A stretch of 64,000 bases of DNA from Streptomyces beigongshangae (GCF_019710745.1 NZ_JAHKJW010000003.1:1-64000); one strand, 5' to 3'. Positions 51,495 through 59,660 are shown, counted from the stretch's first letter. The notes: generated by a model from the sequence alone, not told the origin. Made by a program: numbers and translations.

Positions 51495-51525
51495 GTACCC
51501 GATCACCTCCTTTCGGCGTGGGACC

Positions 51526-51554
51526 ACCATAAGAAGTGCCGGGACGGCACTCAA
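51526..51554 (-). promoter_or_regulatory. Sigma-70 (HrdB-type) promoter for the 12-residue ORF
   Basis: On the minus strand -35 TTGAGT (51554-51549), 17-bp spacer, -10 TATGGT (51531-51526). The best promoter match in the window. Transcript would begin at about 51518 and run through the perfect Shine-Dalgarno and short ORF. Confidence 0.6.
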
Positions 51555-51770
51555 GTGATTTTCCGGGGCGCCGAAGCGTTGACGGCACCGGCCGGGGAAC
51601 CGATCTTGTAAGGGGGTACCGGGTCAACGATTTCCGCAATCTTGCGGGAACCAGATGTGGGGTGCGTCACGTTCGAGTTCAATGATTCCCAGTGAGTGAT
51701 TCGTAGTGTGTGGACAGACGCGCGGGCACACCGCGCAGGAGTCGCCGACACGGCCTGCAGGGGGTGCCAG

Positions 51771-53153
51771 GTGAGTGCTTCGCGGCGTAGCGGGACGACG
51801 GACGAGCTCGGGCCGGACGAGCCGGAGCGGGACGGTGCCGATCTGCTCGCCGCCCTGCTCGACGGGATGGACGCGGCGCTGTGCGCGTTCGACGCCGACG
51901 GGGTGGTGACGCACTGGAACCGGGAGGCGGAGCGGATCCTCGGCTGGACCGCGGCCGAGGCGGTCGGACGGCACGGGTTCGCCGGCTGGGCCGTGCGGAC
52001 CGCGGACGCCGAGGAGGTCGAGAGCCGGCTGCTGTCCGCGATGCAGGCCCCGGGGCGGCAGGTCCACGAGTTCGCGCTGCTCACCAAGGAAGGCGGCCGG
52101 GTGCTCGTACGGACCCAGTCGGCCGCCGTGCCGGGGCCCGACGGGAAGCCGGCCGGGGTGTACTGCGCCTTCAGCGAGGTGCACACCCAGATCGACCTGG
52201 AGCGCTCGATCGCCCTGAGCGAGGCGCTGTTCGACGACGCCTCCTGGGGTGTCGTCCTCGTCGACGCCGATCTGCGGCCCGCCGTGGTCAACGCGCACGC
52301 GGCACGGGCGCTGGGCACGGGCCGCACGACCCTGCTGGGGCGGCCGCTGGGCGAACTGCTCGCCCAGGGCGTCGAGGAACTGGAGAGCGCGCTCACCCAC
52401 GTGCTGGCGGAGGGTGCGCCCCCGGCGCCCGCCGAGATGTGGGTGACCCTGCGGACGGCGGAGGGCGAACAGCGCCGCTGCTGGCGCAGCGGCTTCCTGC
52501 GGCTCTCCTCGCCGCTCGCGGAGGAACCGGTTCCGCTCGGTGTGGGCTGGCTCTTCCAGGACGTGACCGAGAGCAAGCAGACCGAGCAGGAGGCGGCGCT
52601 CCTGCGGTTCAGGACCAATCAGCTGCACCGGGCCGCGCGTGCCGCCGCCGAGTGCGAGGACCCCGCGGAGGCGGCGTCCGTCCACCTCGACTTCGCGCTG
52701 GCCGGGTTCGCCGACCACGCGCTGATCGACCGGGTGGCCGGGGGGCCGGTGCCCGACGGCGAGGGGCCGGTGCGGCTCGTGCGGGGCGCGGCCACGCCCT
52801 CCGGCGCGCCGGGCCCGAGCCTGCCCGGCGAGCGGGCCGGCCTGCCCGTCCGGTACGCGGAGGGGCACCCGGCCTTCCAGTGCATGGAGCGGATCGGGTC
52901 CGTACGGGCCAGTGCGGGGGCGGCCGATCCGGAGCGGGTCCGCGAGTGGGCCGTCGCGCGGCAGTGGCCGGCGGACTCCGTGCACGCGCTGTGCGTGGTG
53001 CTGCGCAGCCGGGGGCGGACGCTGGGCGTCGTCACGTTCCTGCGCGGTGCCAGCCGTACGCAGTTCGAGAGGTCCGACGCCACGTACGCGGAGGACGTCG
53101 CCGTCCGGATCGCGGCGGCGCTGGACCTGGCGGCGGTGCTCGGGGAGGCGTGA
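51771..53153 (+). CDS. PAS-PAS-GAF-like sensor protein without output domain
   Basis: 460 residues from GTG 51771. First PAS domain (about 25-140) with LCAFDADGVVTHWNREAERI (about 40-59), a second (about 150-280) VLVDADLRPAVVNAHAARAL, and a C-terminal GAF-like segment (about 295-455) with VLRSRGRTLGVVTFLRGAS. The domain order is that of Streptomyces PP2C phosphatase (SpoIIE/RsbU-like) sensors, but the sequence ends where the phosphatase would begin. No kinase, phosphatase or helix-turn-helix is seen. It may be a truncated relative or a ligand-binding adaptor. Confidence 0.8.
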   Translation: MSASRRSGTTDELGPDEPERDGADLLAALLDGMDAALCAFDADGVVTHWNREAERILGWTAAEAVGRHGFAGWAVRTADAEEVESRLLSAMQAPGRQVHEFALLTKEGGRVLVRTQSAAVPGPDGKPAGVYCAFSEVHTQIDLERSIALSEALFDDASWGVVLVDADLRPAVVNAHAARALGTGRTTLLGRPLGELLAQGVEELESALTHVLAEGAPPAPAEMWVTLRTAEGEQRRCWRSGFLRLSSPLAEEPVPLGVGWLFQDVTESKQTEQEAALLRFRTNQLHRAARAAAECEDPAEAASVHLDFALAGFADHALIDRVAGGPVPDGEGPVRLVRGAATPSGAPGPSLPGERAGLPVRYAEGHPAFQCMERIGSVRASAGAADPERVREWAVARQWPADSVHALCVVLRSRGRTLGVVTFLRGASRTQFERSDATYAEDVAVRIAAALDLAAVLGEA

Positions 53154-53186
53154 GGTCCTCCGCCGCCGGGTCCCGCCGTGCGGGGC

Positions 53187-53945
53187 TCAGCGCTGCCAGT
53201 AGAAGATGCGGTCGCCGTACTGTTCGAAGACGCGGTCGTTCCACTCCAGGCCGCCGTCCACGTTCCCGGAACGGAGCAGCGGGGGTTCGAGGCCGCGGTC
53301 CGCGAGGGCGCCCGCCGCCGTGGCCATGACCGCCTGGAGGAGGGCCGACGTGACGACCGTGGAGGCGGAGGCGAAGGGCGCCGGGATGGTGTCGAGGGTG
53401 AGCTCCGCGTCGCCGAGCGCGATCTTCGAGTCGAGGACGACGTCGCAGTGGTCCTTCAGGTACGTCCCCGACACGTGCCGCGACCGCGTCCCGGTGGCGT
53501 ACGCCACCGACGTGACCCCGACGACCTTGAGGCCGAGGGCGCGGGCGCTCATCGCCATCTCGACGGGGAGGGCGTTGCGCCCGGAGAGCGAGACGATCAC
53601 CAGGAGGTCGCCGGCGCGGGCCGGGCTGGCGCCGAGGACCGCGCTCGCGAGGCCCTCGACCCGTTCCAGGGCCGAGCCGAGCGTCGCGGGCATGACATCG
53701 ACACCGACCGCGCCGGGCACGGTGAGCAGGTTCATCAGCGCGAGGCTGCCCGCGCGGTAGACGAGGTCCTGCGCGGGCAGCGACGAGTGCCCGGCGCCGA
53801 AGGCGAAGAGCCGCCCGCCGTCCGCGACCGTGTCCGCGATCATCGCACCGGCGGCCTCGACGGACTGGGCCTCCTCGTCCCGCACCCGCTGGAGCAGGCC
53901 GATCGCGGCGTCGAAGAACTGTCCGGCCAGCTTGCTGTCGCTCAT
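53187..53945 (-). CDS. SIS-domain phosphosugar-binding protein
   Basis: 252 residues from ATG 53945; a longer frame begins at 53981. SIS fold for sugar-phosphate isomerisation/binding: DGGRLFAFGAGHSSLPAQDL (about 42-61), VIVSLSGRNALPVEMAMSAR (about 116-135), and C-terminal WNDRVFEQYGDRIFYWQR. Similar to N-acetyl-sugar-phosphate isomerase-like proteins of the MurQ/GmhA branch; substrate unknown. Divergent from dmdR1, with which it is neighbour in Streptomyces genomes generally (from memory). Confidence 0.87.
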   Translation of the reverse strand: MSDSKLAGQFFDAAIGLLQRVRDEEAQSVEAAGAMIADTVADGGRLFAFGAGHSSLPAQDLVYRAGSLALMNLLTVPGAVGVDVMPATLGSALERVEGLASAVLGASPARAGDLLVIVSLSGRNALPVEMAMSARALGLKVVGVTSVAYATGTRSRHVSGTYLKDHCDVVLDSKIALGDAELTLDTIPAPFASASTVVTSALLQAVMATAAGALADRGLEPPLLRSGNVDGGLEWNDRVFEQYGDRIFYWQR

Positions 53946-54193
53946 CCGCGAAGCCCCTTCCGCTGTCGTGTCGCGGATCACGTTGCGGTCTGGACCAGCG
54001 CGGTGTCAATACGCTCCGCAGGAGCGACACTGGGTCGTGAGGGCCCCTTTCCACCCGGCCGGGTGCCGGGCCCGGCCGTCCCCGCGGGCATGGGTCCGGG
54101 CACTCGCCAGGAGCCGGTCGCGACCGCGCGGCACGGTTGTCAGTGCTATGCGTCAGAATTGTTGCCAGGGCCAGCGCACACGCCGGTGAGCCA

Positions 54194-55609
54194 TCAGCCT
54201 CCGGCAGAGCTAATCGAGGGGCACGTATGTCCGGACTGATCGACACCACGGAGATGTATCTCCGCACCATCCTCGAGCTGGAGGAGGAAGGTGTGGTCCC
54301 CATGCGCGCCCGGATCGCCGAGCGTCTCGACCAGAGCGGACCGACCGTCAGCCAGACCGTGGCGCGCATGGAGCGCGACGGTCTCGTGGCGGTGGCGAGC
54401 GACCGCCACCTCGAACTCACCGAGGAGGGCCGCCGGCTGGCCACGCGCGTGATGCGCAAGCACCGCCTCGCCGAGTGCCTGCTCGTCGACGTGATCGGTC
54501 TGGAGTGGGAGCAGGTCCACGCGGAGGCGTGCCGCTGGGAGCACGTGATGAGCGAGGCGGTCGAGCGCCGGGTGCTGGAGCTGCTGCGCCACCCGACCGA
54601 GTCGCCGTACGGGAACCCGATCCCGGGCCTGGAGGAGCTGGGCGAGAACGGGGCGGACCCCTTCCTGGACGCGGGCATGGTGTCGCTGGCCGACCTGGAC
54701 CCCGGTCTCGACGGCAAGACGGTCGTCGTCCGCCGCATCGGCGAGCCGATCCAGACGGACGCGCAGCTGATGTACACGCTGCGGCGGGCGGGTGTGCAGC
54801 CGGGTTCGGTCGTGAGCGTGACGGAGTCGGCGGGCGGGGTGCTGGTGGGCAGCGGCGGGGAGGCCGCCGAGCTGGAGTCGGGCGTGGCGTCCCACGTGTT
54901 CGTGGCGAAGCGGTAGGACCCCGTCGGGGAGCGGCGGTAGCGCCGGTACCGGCGACGGGGCCGGACCTCCCGGCGAGGCGGCCGGTCGCCCGAACGGGCC
55001 CGGTGGAGTGGACCCGGGTGAGCCCGGGCGGGGCCGAGCCGGTCCGGGCTGGTGCGAGTGGACTGGTCCGAGTGGGCTCGGCCGGGTCGGGGGCTCCCGG
55101 TGGGGGCGGGGACTTCCGGTGGGGCCGGGCGTACTCCGGCGGGTCGGGGGCGCGTCGCGTGACCTCCGTACTCCCGGCGGGCTCGGGGGTCCGGTGGGGT
55201 GCGCTGCGTGGTGTGCGCTGTGCGCACAGGTTCGTACCGGCCGCGGGGCCGGTTTTCGCCGGGGCGGCTGATCGGTGGCTCGGTCCCGCGGTTTTTCGTC
55301 CATCCGATCAGGCACGGTCGCGCGCGGCGGCGCACCGGAGCGCGTGCCTCCGCGACCACCCCTGACCAGGCCCCCTCGGGACCGTCGCTTCCGGCTCCGA
55401 ACCCCTCCGGCAACTCCCGTCCCACACGCCCCAGTTGCCCCACCTCCGCGGCGCCGCAGAAACAAAGATTCAGTGTGCGGAATCGCAGCGGGCGGGCCGT
55501 TCGCGTGCAAGGCTGTCGCGAGAGGCATATGACCTGAGGGCTCTTGACCGTGACGGCAGCGGCGCCGGCGCGCGGTCGGGGAGGGGGCGCAAGGATGTGC
55601 CGCGAACAT
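54194..55609 (-). CDS. Antiparallel ORF covering dmdR1 (candidate adm homologue)
   Basis: A 471-codon frame on the minus strand spans the entire dmdR1 gene and 700 bp beyond. The product is Pro/Arg/His-rich in its N-terminal half. In S. coelicolor an antiparallel gene named adm was reported opposite dmdR1 and shown to be translated; position here fits. The frame could equally be a GC-rich shadow: in such DNA long opposite-strand frames occur by chance, and the half lying over dmdR1 has the composition of an antisense frame. Included because of the reported precedent. Confidence 0.3.
   Translation of the reverse strand: MFAAHPCAPSPTARRRRCRHGQEPSGHMPLATALHANGPPAAIPHTESLFLRRRGGGATGACGTGVAGGVRSRKRRSRGGLVRGGRGGTRSGAPPRATVPDRMDEKPRDRATDQPPRRKPAPRPVRTCAHSAHHAAHPTGPPSPPGVRRSRDAPPTRRSTPGPTGSPRPHREPPTRPSPLGPVHSHQPGPARPRPGSPGSTPPGPFGRPAASPGGPAPSPVPALPPLPDGVLPLRHEHVGRHARLQLGGLPAAAHQHPARRLRHAHDRTRLHTRPPQRVHQLRVRLDRLADAADDDRLAVETGVQVGQRHHARVQEGVRPVLAQLLQARDRVPVRRLGRVAQQLQHPALDRLAHHVLPAARLRVDLLPLQTDHVDEQALGEAVLAHHARGQPAALLGEFEVAVARHRHETVALHARHGLADGRSALVETLGDPGAHGDHTFLLQLEDGAEIHLRGVDQSGHTCPSISSAGG
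54227..54916 (+). CDS. dmdR1: Iron-dependent regulator of the DtxR/IdeR family
   Basis: 229 residues from ATG 54227 with GAGGGG upstream. Metal-dependent repressor of siderophore and iron genes. Ligands align exactly with DtxR numbering: Met10, Cys102, Glu105, His106 (primary site) and His79, Glu83, His98 (ancillary site). The N-terminal winged helix (about 1-65) contains RIAERLDQSGPTVSQTVARM; the SH3-like domain is about 150-229 (QLMYTLRRAGVQPGSVVSVT). Identified as dmdR1 because of length and of divergent SIS neighbour. No iron box (TTAGGTTAGGCTAACC-type) was found in the intergenic DNA. Confidence 0.88.
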   Translation: MSGLIDTTEMYLRTILELEEEGVVPMRARIAERLDQSGPTVSQTVARMERDGLVAVASDRHLELTEEGRRLATRVMRKHRLAECLLVDVIGLEWEQVHAEACRWEHVMSEAVERRVLELLRHPTESPYGNPIPGLEELGENGADPFLDAGMVSLADLDPGLDGKTVVVRRIGEPIQTDAQLMYTLRRAGVQPGSVVSVTESAGGVLVGSGGEAAELESGVASHVFVAKR

Positions 55610-55617
55610 GAGGATGA

Positions 55618-55641
55618 CCCCGGCGCTGTGCGGCGCCGGGG
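55618..55641. terminator. Hairpin CCCCGGCGC-N6-GCGCCGGGG
   Basis: A 9-bp perfect stem with a 6-nt loop (TGTGCG). No gene stops immediately before it on the plus strand, so it may terminate a non-coding or minus-strand transcript, or mark the end of an unannotated small gene. Confidence 0.55.
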
Positions 55642-55809
55642 CCTGTCCTCCCCCGTGCTGACCCGGAGCCCCGAGCTCCCAGGGTCATTCCCTCCGGACC
55701 GGTTTCCCCGAGCGGCCCGCCCCCCGCTGGAGATCTCCCCTCGTCAGCGGCGGCCAATCCTGGGACGACGTCACTCGAAAGAGGGGTGTTGCCGCCGGAG
55801 AGCGGGTTT

Positions 55810-55825
55810 TCGAATACGCATTCGA
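55810..55825. promoter_or_regulatory. 16-bp palindrome TCGAATACGCATTCGA
   Basis: Perfect arms TCGAAT and ATTCGA with centre ACGC. Layout matches the actinobacterial SOS box (TCGAAC-N4-GTTCGA) with symmetric changes at one position in each arm; therefore a LexA-like or related operator is possible. It is 157 bp upstream of the hydrolase ATG. Confidence 0.4.
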
Positions 55826-55981
55826 TAGCGTGTGGGTGGCAGAGCGACCACGGACCACGCGGGAACGACCAGCGCGGGAACGACCAGCAGAGGCAGCGGA
55901 GCGGTACGACCAACGGTACGAGTGGACCGGCGGGCTCGTGCGGGACGAACCGGCCGGGCGGATCAATGGGGGTGCCAGCGT

Positions 55982-56860
55982 ATGGTGCGGCGCATCGACG
56001 TGACCGGTGCGGACGGGGTGCGCCTCGCCGCCTGGGAGTTCGCCGACCCTCCCAAGGCTGCCGGGCCGCGCGCCGGCGGGACGGAGCGGGCGCCCGGTGT
56101 GCTCCTCCTGCACGGGCTCATGGGGCGCGCCTCGCACTGGGCGTCCACCGCCCGCTGGCTCGGCGAGCGGCACCGGGCCGTGGCGATCGACCAGCGGGGC
56201 CACGGTCAGAGCGAGAAGCCGCCGGAGACGGAGTACACCCGCGGGGCGTACGTCGAGGACGCGGAGGCCGCGCTCGAAGAGCTGGGGCTCGCCCCGGCCG
56301 TCCTCATCGGCCACGCGATGGGCGCCCTGACGGCCTGGCAGCTCGCGGCCAGGCGTCCCGACCTCGTGTGCGGGCTGGTCATCTGCGACATGCGGGCCTC
56401 GGCGCTCGGGGCCGCCTCGCAGCGCGAGTGGGAGAACTGGTTCAAGTCCTGGCCGGTTCCGTTCGCCACGCTCGCGGACGTGCGGAAGTGGTTCGGCGAG
56501 GACGACCCCTGGGTGGAGCGCCCGAATCCTTCGCGCGGGGAGTTCTACGCGGAGGTCATGGCGGAGTACGAGGACGGGTGGCGGCCCGTCTTCGAGCCCG
56601 AGCAGATGCTCAAGTCGCGGGAGACGTGGGTGTACGACGCGCACTGGGAGGAGCTGGCGCAGGTGCGGTGCCCGACCCTGGTCGTGCGGGGGCTGGACGG
56701 GGAGCTGGGGCGGGCGGAGTCGCAGGAGATGGTGCGGGTGCTGCCCGACGGGCAGTATGCGGAGGTGGCCGAGGCGGGGCACCTCGTGCACTACGACCGG
56801 CCGGCGGCTTGGCGGGCCGCGGTGGAGCCGTTCCTGGAGCGGGTGCTGCCCCAGCGGTAG
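55982..56860 (+). CDS. Alpha/beta hydrolase-fold protein without the nucleophile Ser
   Basis: 292 residues from ATG 55982. Fold landmarks: oxyanion-hole HGLMGRASHW (about 41-50), DQRGHGQSEKPPE (about 70-82), nucleophile elbow VLIGHAMGALTAW where the catalytic position reads Ala instead of Ser (GHAMG, about 109-113), acid region VVRGLDGELGRAE (about 235-247) and the catalytic His in AGHLVHYDRP. Ser to Ala (GCG codon) excludes ordinary hydrolysis; cofactor-free oxygenases, lyases or binding proteins of this fold exist. A ribosome-like GGGGGTG lies ahead. It stands alone. Confidence 0.88.
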   Translation: MVRRIDVTGADGVRLAAWEFADPPKAAGPRAGGTERAPGVLLLHGLMGRASHWASTARWLGERHRAVAIDQRGHGQSEKPPETEYTRGAYVEDAEAALEELGLAPAVLIGHAMGALTAWQLAARRPDLVCGLVICDMRASALGAASQREWENWFKSWPVPFATLADVRKWFGEDDPWVERPNPSRGEFYAEVMAEYEDGWRPVFEPEQMLKSRETWVYDAHWEELAQVRCPTLVVRGLDGELGRAESQEMVRVLPDGQYAEVAEAGHLVHYDRPAAWRAAVEPFLERVLPQR

Positions 56861-56899
56861 CGGGGTGCCCCGGACACACCACGCTGCGCGCGCGGCCGG

Positions 56900-57073
56900 T
56901 CAGATCATGAAGAGGGCCAGGAGCACGATGAGGACCACGACCGCACCCAGGATCATCCACGTCGGTTTGCGGCTCTGGCCGGAATCCTCGGGACCTCCGC
57001 CTCGGGGACGGTCCTCGGGCAGCTTCGGGTGATCCGGACGATCGCTTCTGTAGAACTCGTCGTCGTCGGCCAT
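56900..57073 (-). CDS. Small single-pass membrane protein, 57 residues
   Basis: Starts ATG 57073. Acidic/proline-rich cytoplasmic part (ADDDEFYRSDRPDHPKLPED) and a C-terminal membrane helix (WMILGAVVVLIVLLALFM). Typical of short Streptomyces membrane proteins of unknown function. It converges on the hydrolase at 55982 with about 40 bp between ends. Confidence 0.7.
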   Translation of the reverse strand: MADDDEFYRSDRPDHPKLPEDRPRGGGPEDSGQSRKPTWMILGAVVVLIVLLALFMI

Positions 57074-57284
57074 CGGGCGCCTCCTTCGGCTCGCCCTCCC
57101 CGGGTTCCCCGCTTTGAACACCATTACCATCCCCCCGTCCGTCGGAGATCGTCCGTCGTCCCCACCGAGAAGAAGGCAGGCGGACGATCTCGTTCCCGCG
57201 GCTCCGGGAGGGGTGCCCCGGCCGGTGGTTTCTTCCCAGGTCGGCCAGGGGGTGGCGGCAGGGGCGGCGAGGCCGGGGGGTGGG

Positions 57285-58910
57285 TCAGGGGCGCAGGTAG
57301 GTGGTCAGGCGGGTCAGGAGGCGGGCCGCGTTCTCCAGGTCCTGGGCCGTGGTGGAGAAGTCCGCGGCGAGCAGCTGCTCCTCGGGCGCGGCGTTCTCCT
57401 CTCCCGGCGCGGACACGGGCCCGGGAGCGGGAACGTCCGTTCCGCGGTAGCCCACGGGCTCCCCTCCGACGTGCTGCCGGTAGCCGATGAAGTCGCAGAC
57501 ACCGGGCCGCGCGGGCGTGTCACCGGCCTCGGCGCCGAAGAACTGCACGCGGGACAGCTGCGTCTCGTGCCCCCCTGAGTTGGCGGTGATGCGCAGCCGG
57601 TAGTGCCGGTAGCCCACGGAGTTGGCGAACGAGAACTCCCGGGTGTCGAAGCGCCTGGCGAACTCCTCGTTCTCCCGCGCGTCCAGCCGTGCCCAGCCCC
57701 TGCCGTCGTGGGAGCCCTCCAGGACCCAGTCCGCCGGGTCGCGCTCGGAGCAGTCGTTGGCGGAGGTCAGGCGGTAGGCGGTGACGGCGACCGGGCCCTC
57801 GAAGGTGAACTCCAGGTCGGCGGTGTCCTCGTGGGCCAGCCACTTGTTGCTCGCCTTGCGCAGGAGGTTGGCCGCGACCTCGCCCCACTCCTCGAACTCC
57901 TCGCTGGCCACCACCTCGGACACCTTGCCGGTGACGTCCCGCCGCTCGCCGGTCGCCGACGGGACGGCCGTCCCCGTGACCGCGGTCCGCAGGGTGAGCG
58001 AGGTCGCGTCGCCCCCGCGGTCGCTCCACGTCACCCGCTCCACCGGCGCGCCGCCGTCGTCGAGCAGCAGGCACAGCCGGCCGACGGGCCGCCACACGCC
58101 GTCGCGCTCCTCCTCGGTGGCGAAGTACCGCCCGGGGACGCCGGCCGTGCCGTCCGCGGCGGCCCGGCGCTCGGTGAGCGTGCCGCGCAGCTCGCCGATG
58201 GCGCCGTCACCGGTCCGGAAATGGCCGTGGAAGCCGGACAGGTCGCTGCGGAACGCGACGGCCGACTCCGCCCCGTCGGTCGTACGCCACGACAGCCGGG
58301 TGACGGACCCGGCGGACCCGATGGACCCGATGGACCCGGCGGATCCGGACGGCCCGCCCTCTCCTCCGTCGAGGTGGAACAGCAGGCGCGGTCCCGGCTG
58401 CCAGACGGGCGCGTCGAGAGTGCGCCGCTCGGTGGCGAAGACCCGGACGGACCGCGCGTCCGTCCTCGCCGCGAGGGCACGCTCCGCGCGACCGGCCGAC
58501 CGGGCGGGGTCCACCGTGATCGCACGGATCCGGAGCAGGCTGTCACCCTCGTCGCCCGCGCACGCGTTGCGTATCCGGAGGACGTTCACGCCCTGCCGGA
58601 CGGCCTTGTCGGGCAGGCTCAGCACGCATTCCCGCTCGCCGCCCGGGTCCCCGTCGTCGGGCAGCGAGAACCCCTCCGTCACCGTCTCGTCGTTCAGCAC
58701 GACGTCCAGGGGGACGGCCGCGCCGAGCACCGTGAGGCGCAGCACGGTCTCCGCGCCGTCCTGCACGCTGTCCCCCGAGAAGTCGACCGTGAGGTGGCCG
58801 CCGGCCGCCACCGCGACGTACGAGGAGGCGATCACACAGCGGTGGTGGCGGACGACGGCGTTCAGCAACTCGGCGGGACGGGTGGCGAAATCGGCGAGTA
58901 CGGGGTCCAT
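57285..58910 (-). CDS. Discoidin (F5/8 type C)-like galactose-binding-fold protein
   Basis: 541 residues from ATG 58910. The segment around residues 355-460 (KASNKWLAHEDTADLEFTFE, VTAYRLTSANDCSERDPADW, FSFANSVGYRHYRLRITANS) reads as an F5/8 type C domain, a carbohydrate-binding module. The N-terminal 150 residues form another beta-rich module; a Gly/Ser repeat SGSAGSIGSIGSAGS lies near 195-209. No signal peptide or membrane helix, which is unexpected for a sugar-binding protein. Cytoplasmic or secreted by a non-classical way is not decidable. No enzyme motif. Confidence 0.75.
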   Translation of the reverse strand: MDPVLADFATRPAELLNAVVRHHRCVIASSYVAVAAGGHLTVDFSGDSVQDGAETVLRLTVLGAAVPLDVVLNDETVTEGFSLPDDGDPGGERECVLSLPDKAVRQGVNVLRIRNACAGDEGDSLLRIRAITVDPARSAGRAERALAARTDARSVRVFATERRTLDAPVWQPGPRLLFHLDGGEGGPSGSAGSIGSIGSAGSVTRLSWRTTDGAESAVAFRSDLSGFHGHFRTGDGAIGELRGTLTERRAAADGTAGVPGRYFATEEERDGVWRPVGRLCLLLDDGGAPVERVTWSDRGGDATSLTLRTAVTGTAVPSATGERRDVTGKVSEVVASEEFEEWGEVAANLLRKASNKWLAHEDTADLEFTFEGPVAVTAYRLTSANDCSERDPADWVLEGSHDGRGWARLDARENEEFARRFDTREFSFANSVGYRHYRLRITANSGGHETQLSRVQFFGAEAGDTPARPGVCDFIGYRQHVGGEPVGYRGTDVPAPGPVSAPGEENAAPEEQLLAADFSTTAQDLENAARLLTRLTTYLRP

Positions 58911-59030
58911 CTGCGCTTCTCCTCATGGATGTCGGGCATGCCGACCGTGGCCGGAACGCCCAACTGCCGTGCGGCCGGGCGTCGTCCGAGACGCTAGCGG
59001 TCCCGACTGACAACGCCGGGAACGGTGGTG

Positions 59031-59660
59031 TCAGGAGGCGGCCCGGTCCGGCCGGCCCAGGGTCTCGTCCAGGAGGGTGACCCACTGGGTGACCACCCGG
59101 GTCCGGCGGGCCGTGTCGTCCGTGAGGAGGGTGGCCAGGCCCAGGCCGCGGGACATGTCCAGGAAGCCCTGGACCGTCTCGCGCACGCCGGGGCGGGACT
59201 CGTCGGCGTTCAGCAGTTCCACCGCTATGCGGTGCGTCTCGCGGCCGACGCGGGCCTCCAGCTCGGTGACGCGGGAGCGCAGCTGGTCCTCGTTCGAGGC
59301 TGCGACCCAGAGGTGGAGGGCGGCGCGGAACAGGGGTCCCGTGTAGAGGTCGACCAGGGCGGTGACGACGGCCCGGCGGTCCGTCGCGCCCTCGGGGAAG
59401 AGGGCGCGCAGGGCGGTGGAGCGTTCCTCGGCGACGTACTCGACGGCCGCCGTGAAGAGGTCCTCGCGGGTCGGGAAGTGGTGCTGGGCCGCGCCCCGCG
59501 ACACCCCGGCGTGCTCGGCGACGACGGAGACCGTCGAGCCGGCCCAGCCGCGTTCGGCGAGGCAGGCCACGGCGGCTTCGAGGAGGCGCTGCCGGGTGGC
59601 GCGGCTGCGGTCCTGTTTGGGGACGCGCTCCGCCGGCGGCGCCCCGTTCACCGCGCCCAT
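59031..59660 (-). CDS. TetR family transcriptional regulator of the downstream acyl-CoA operon
   Basis: 209 residues from ATG 59660. Helix-turn-helix (about 20-65) with RSRATRQRLLEAAVACLAER and HAGVSRGAAQHHFPTREDLF. Last gene of the minus-strand operon accA-like, acyl-CoA dehydrogenase, ligase, enoyl-CoA hydratase. Direct repeats of CCCGTCACACCCATGTCAC lie between the preceding stop and this start. Probably senses an acyl-CoA. CTGAC-N5-GTCAG sites of the other regulon are absent here. Confidence 0.9.
   Translation of the reverse strand: MGAVNGAPPAERVPKQDRSRATRQRLLEAAVACLAERGWAGSTVSVVAEHAGVSRGAAQHHFPTREDLFTAAVEYVAEERSTALRALFPEGATDRRAVVTALVDLYTGPLFRAALHLWVAASNEDQLRSRVTELEARVGRETHRIAVELLNADESRPGVRETVQGFLDMSRGLGLATLLTDDTARRTRVVTQWVTLLDETLGRPDRAAS

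Larger units (their letters stand above)
54917..55981. other. Over 1 kb without a plus-strand gene, GC-rich
   Basis: Region between dmdR1 and the alpha/beta hydrolase. First 400 bp are GGGxCCGG-type runs (CCGGGCTGGTGCGAG, GGGCTCGGCCGGGTC) that form part of the antiparallel frame. A strong hairpin CCCCGGCGC-N6-GCGCCGGGG at 55618-55641 could be a terminator. A 16-bp palindrome TCGAATACGCATTCGA lies at 55810-55825 upstream of the hydrolase. Frame 55544-55828 has no support. Confidence 0.45.

Noticed and set aside
51501..51514. GATCACCTCCTTTC, identical to the 3' end of 16S rRNA
   Set aside because: No rRNA sequence surrounds it. On the opposite strand it is a perfect Shine-Dalgarno for a short ORF.
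53946..54226. Search for an iron box before dmdR1
   Set aside because: No sequence resembling the 19-bp TTAGGTTAGG-type palindrome was found, so autoregulation by iron cannot be claimed from this DNA.
55544..55828. 94-codon plus-strand frame in the gap before the hydrolase
   Set aside because: Arg/Pro/Gly-rich without ribosome site of note and interrupted by a strong hairpin. Not supported.
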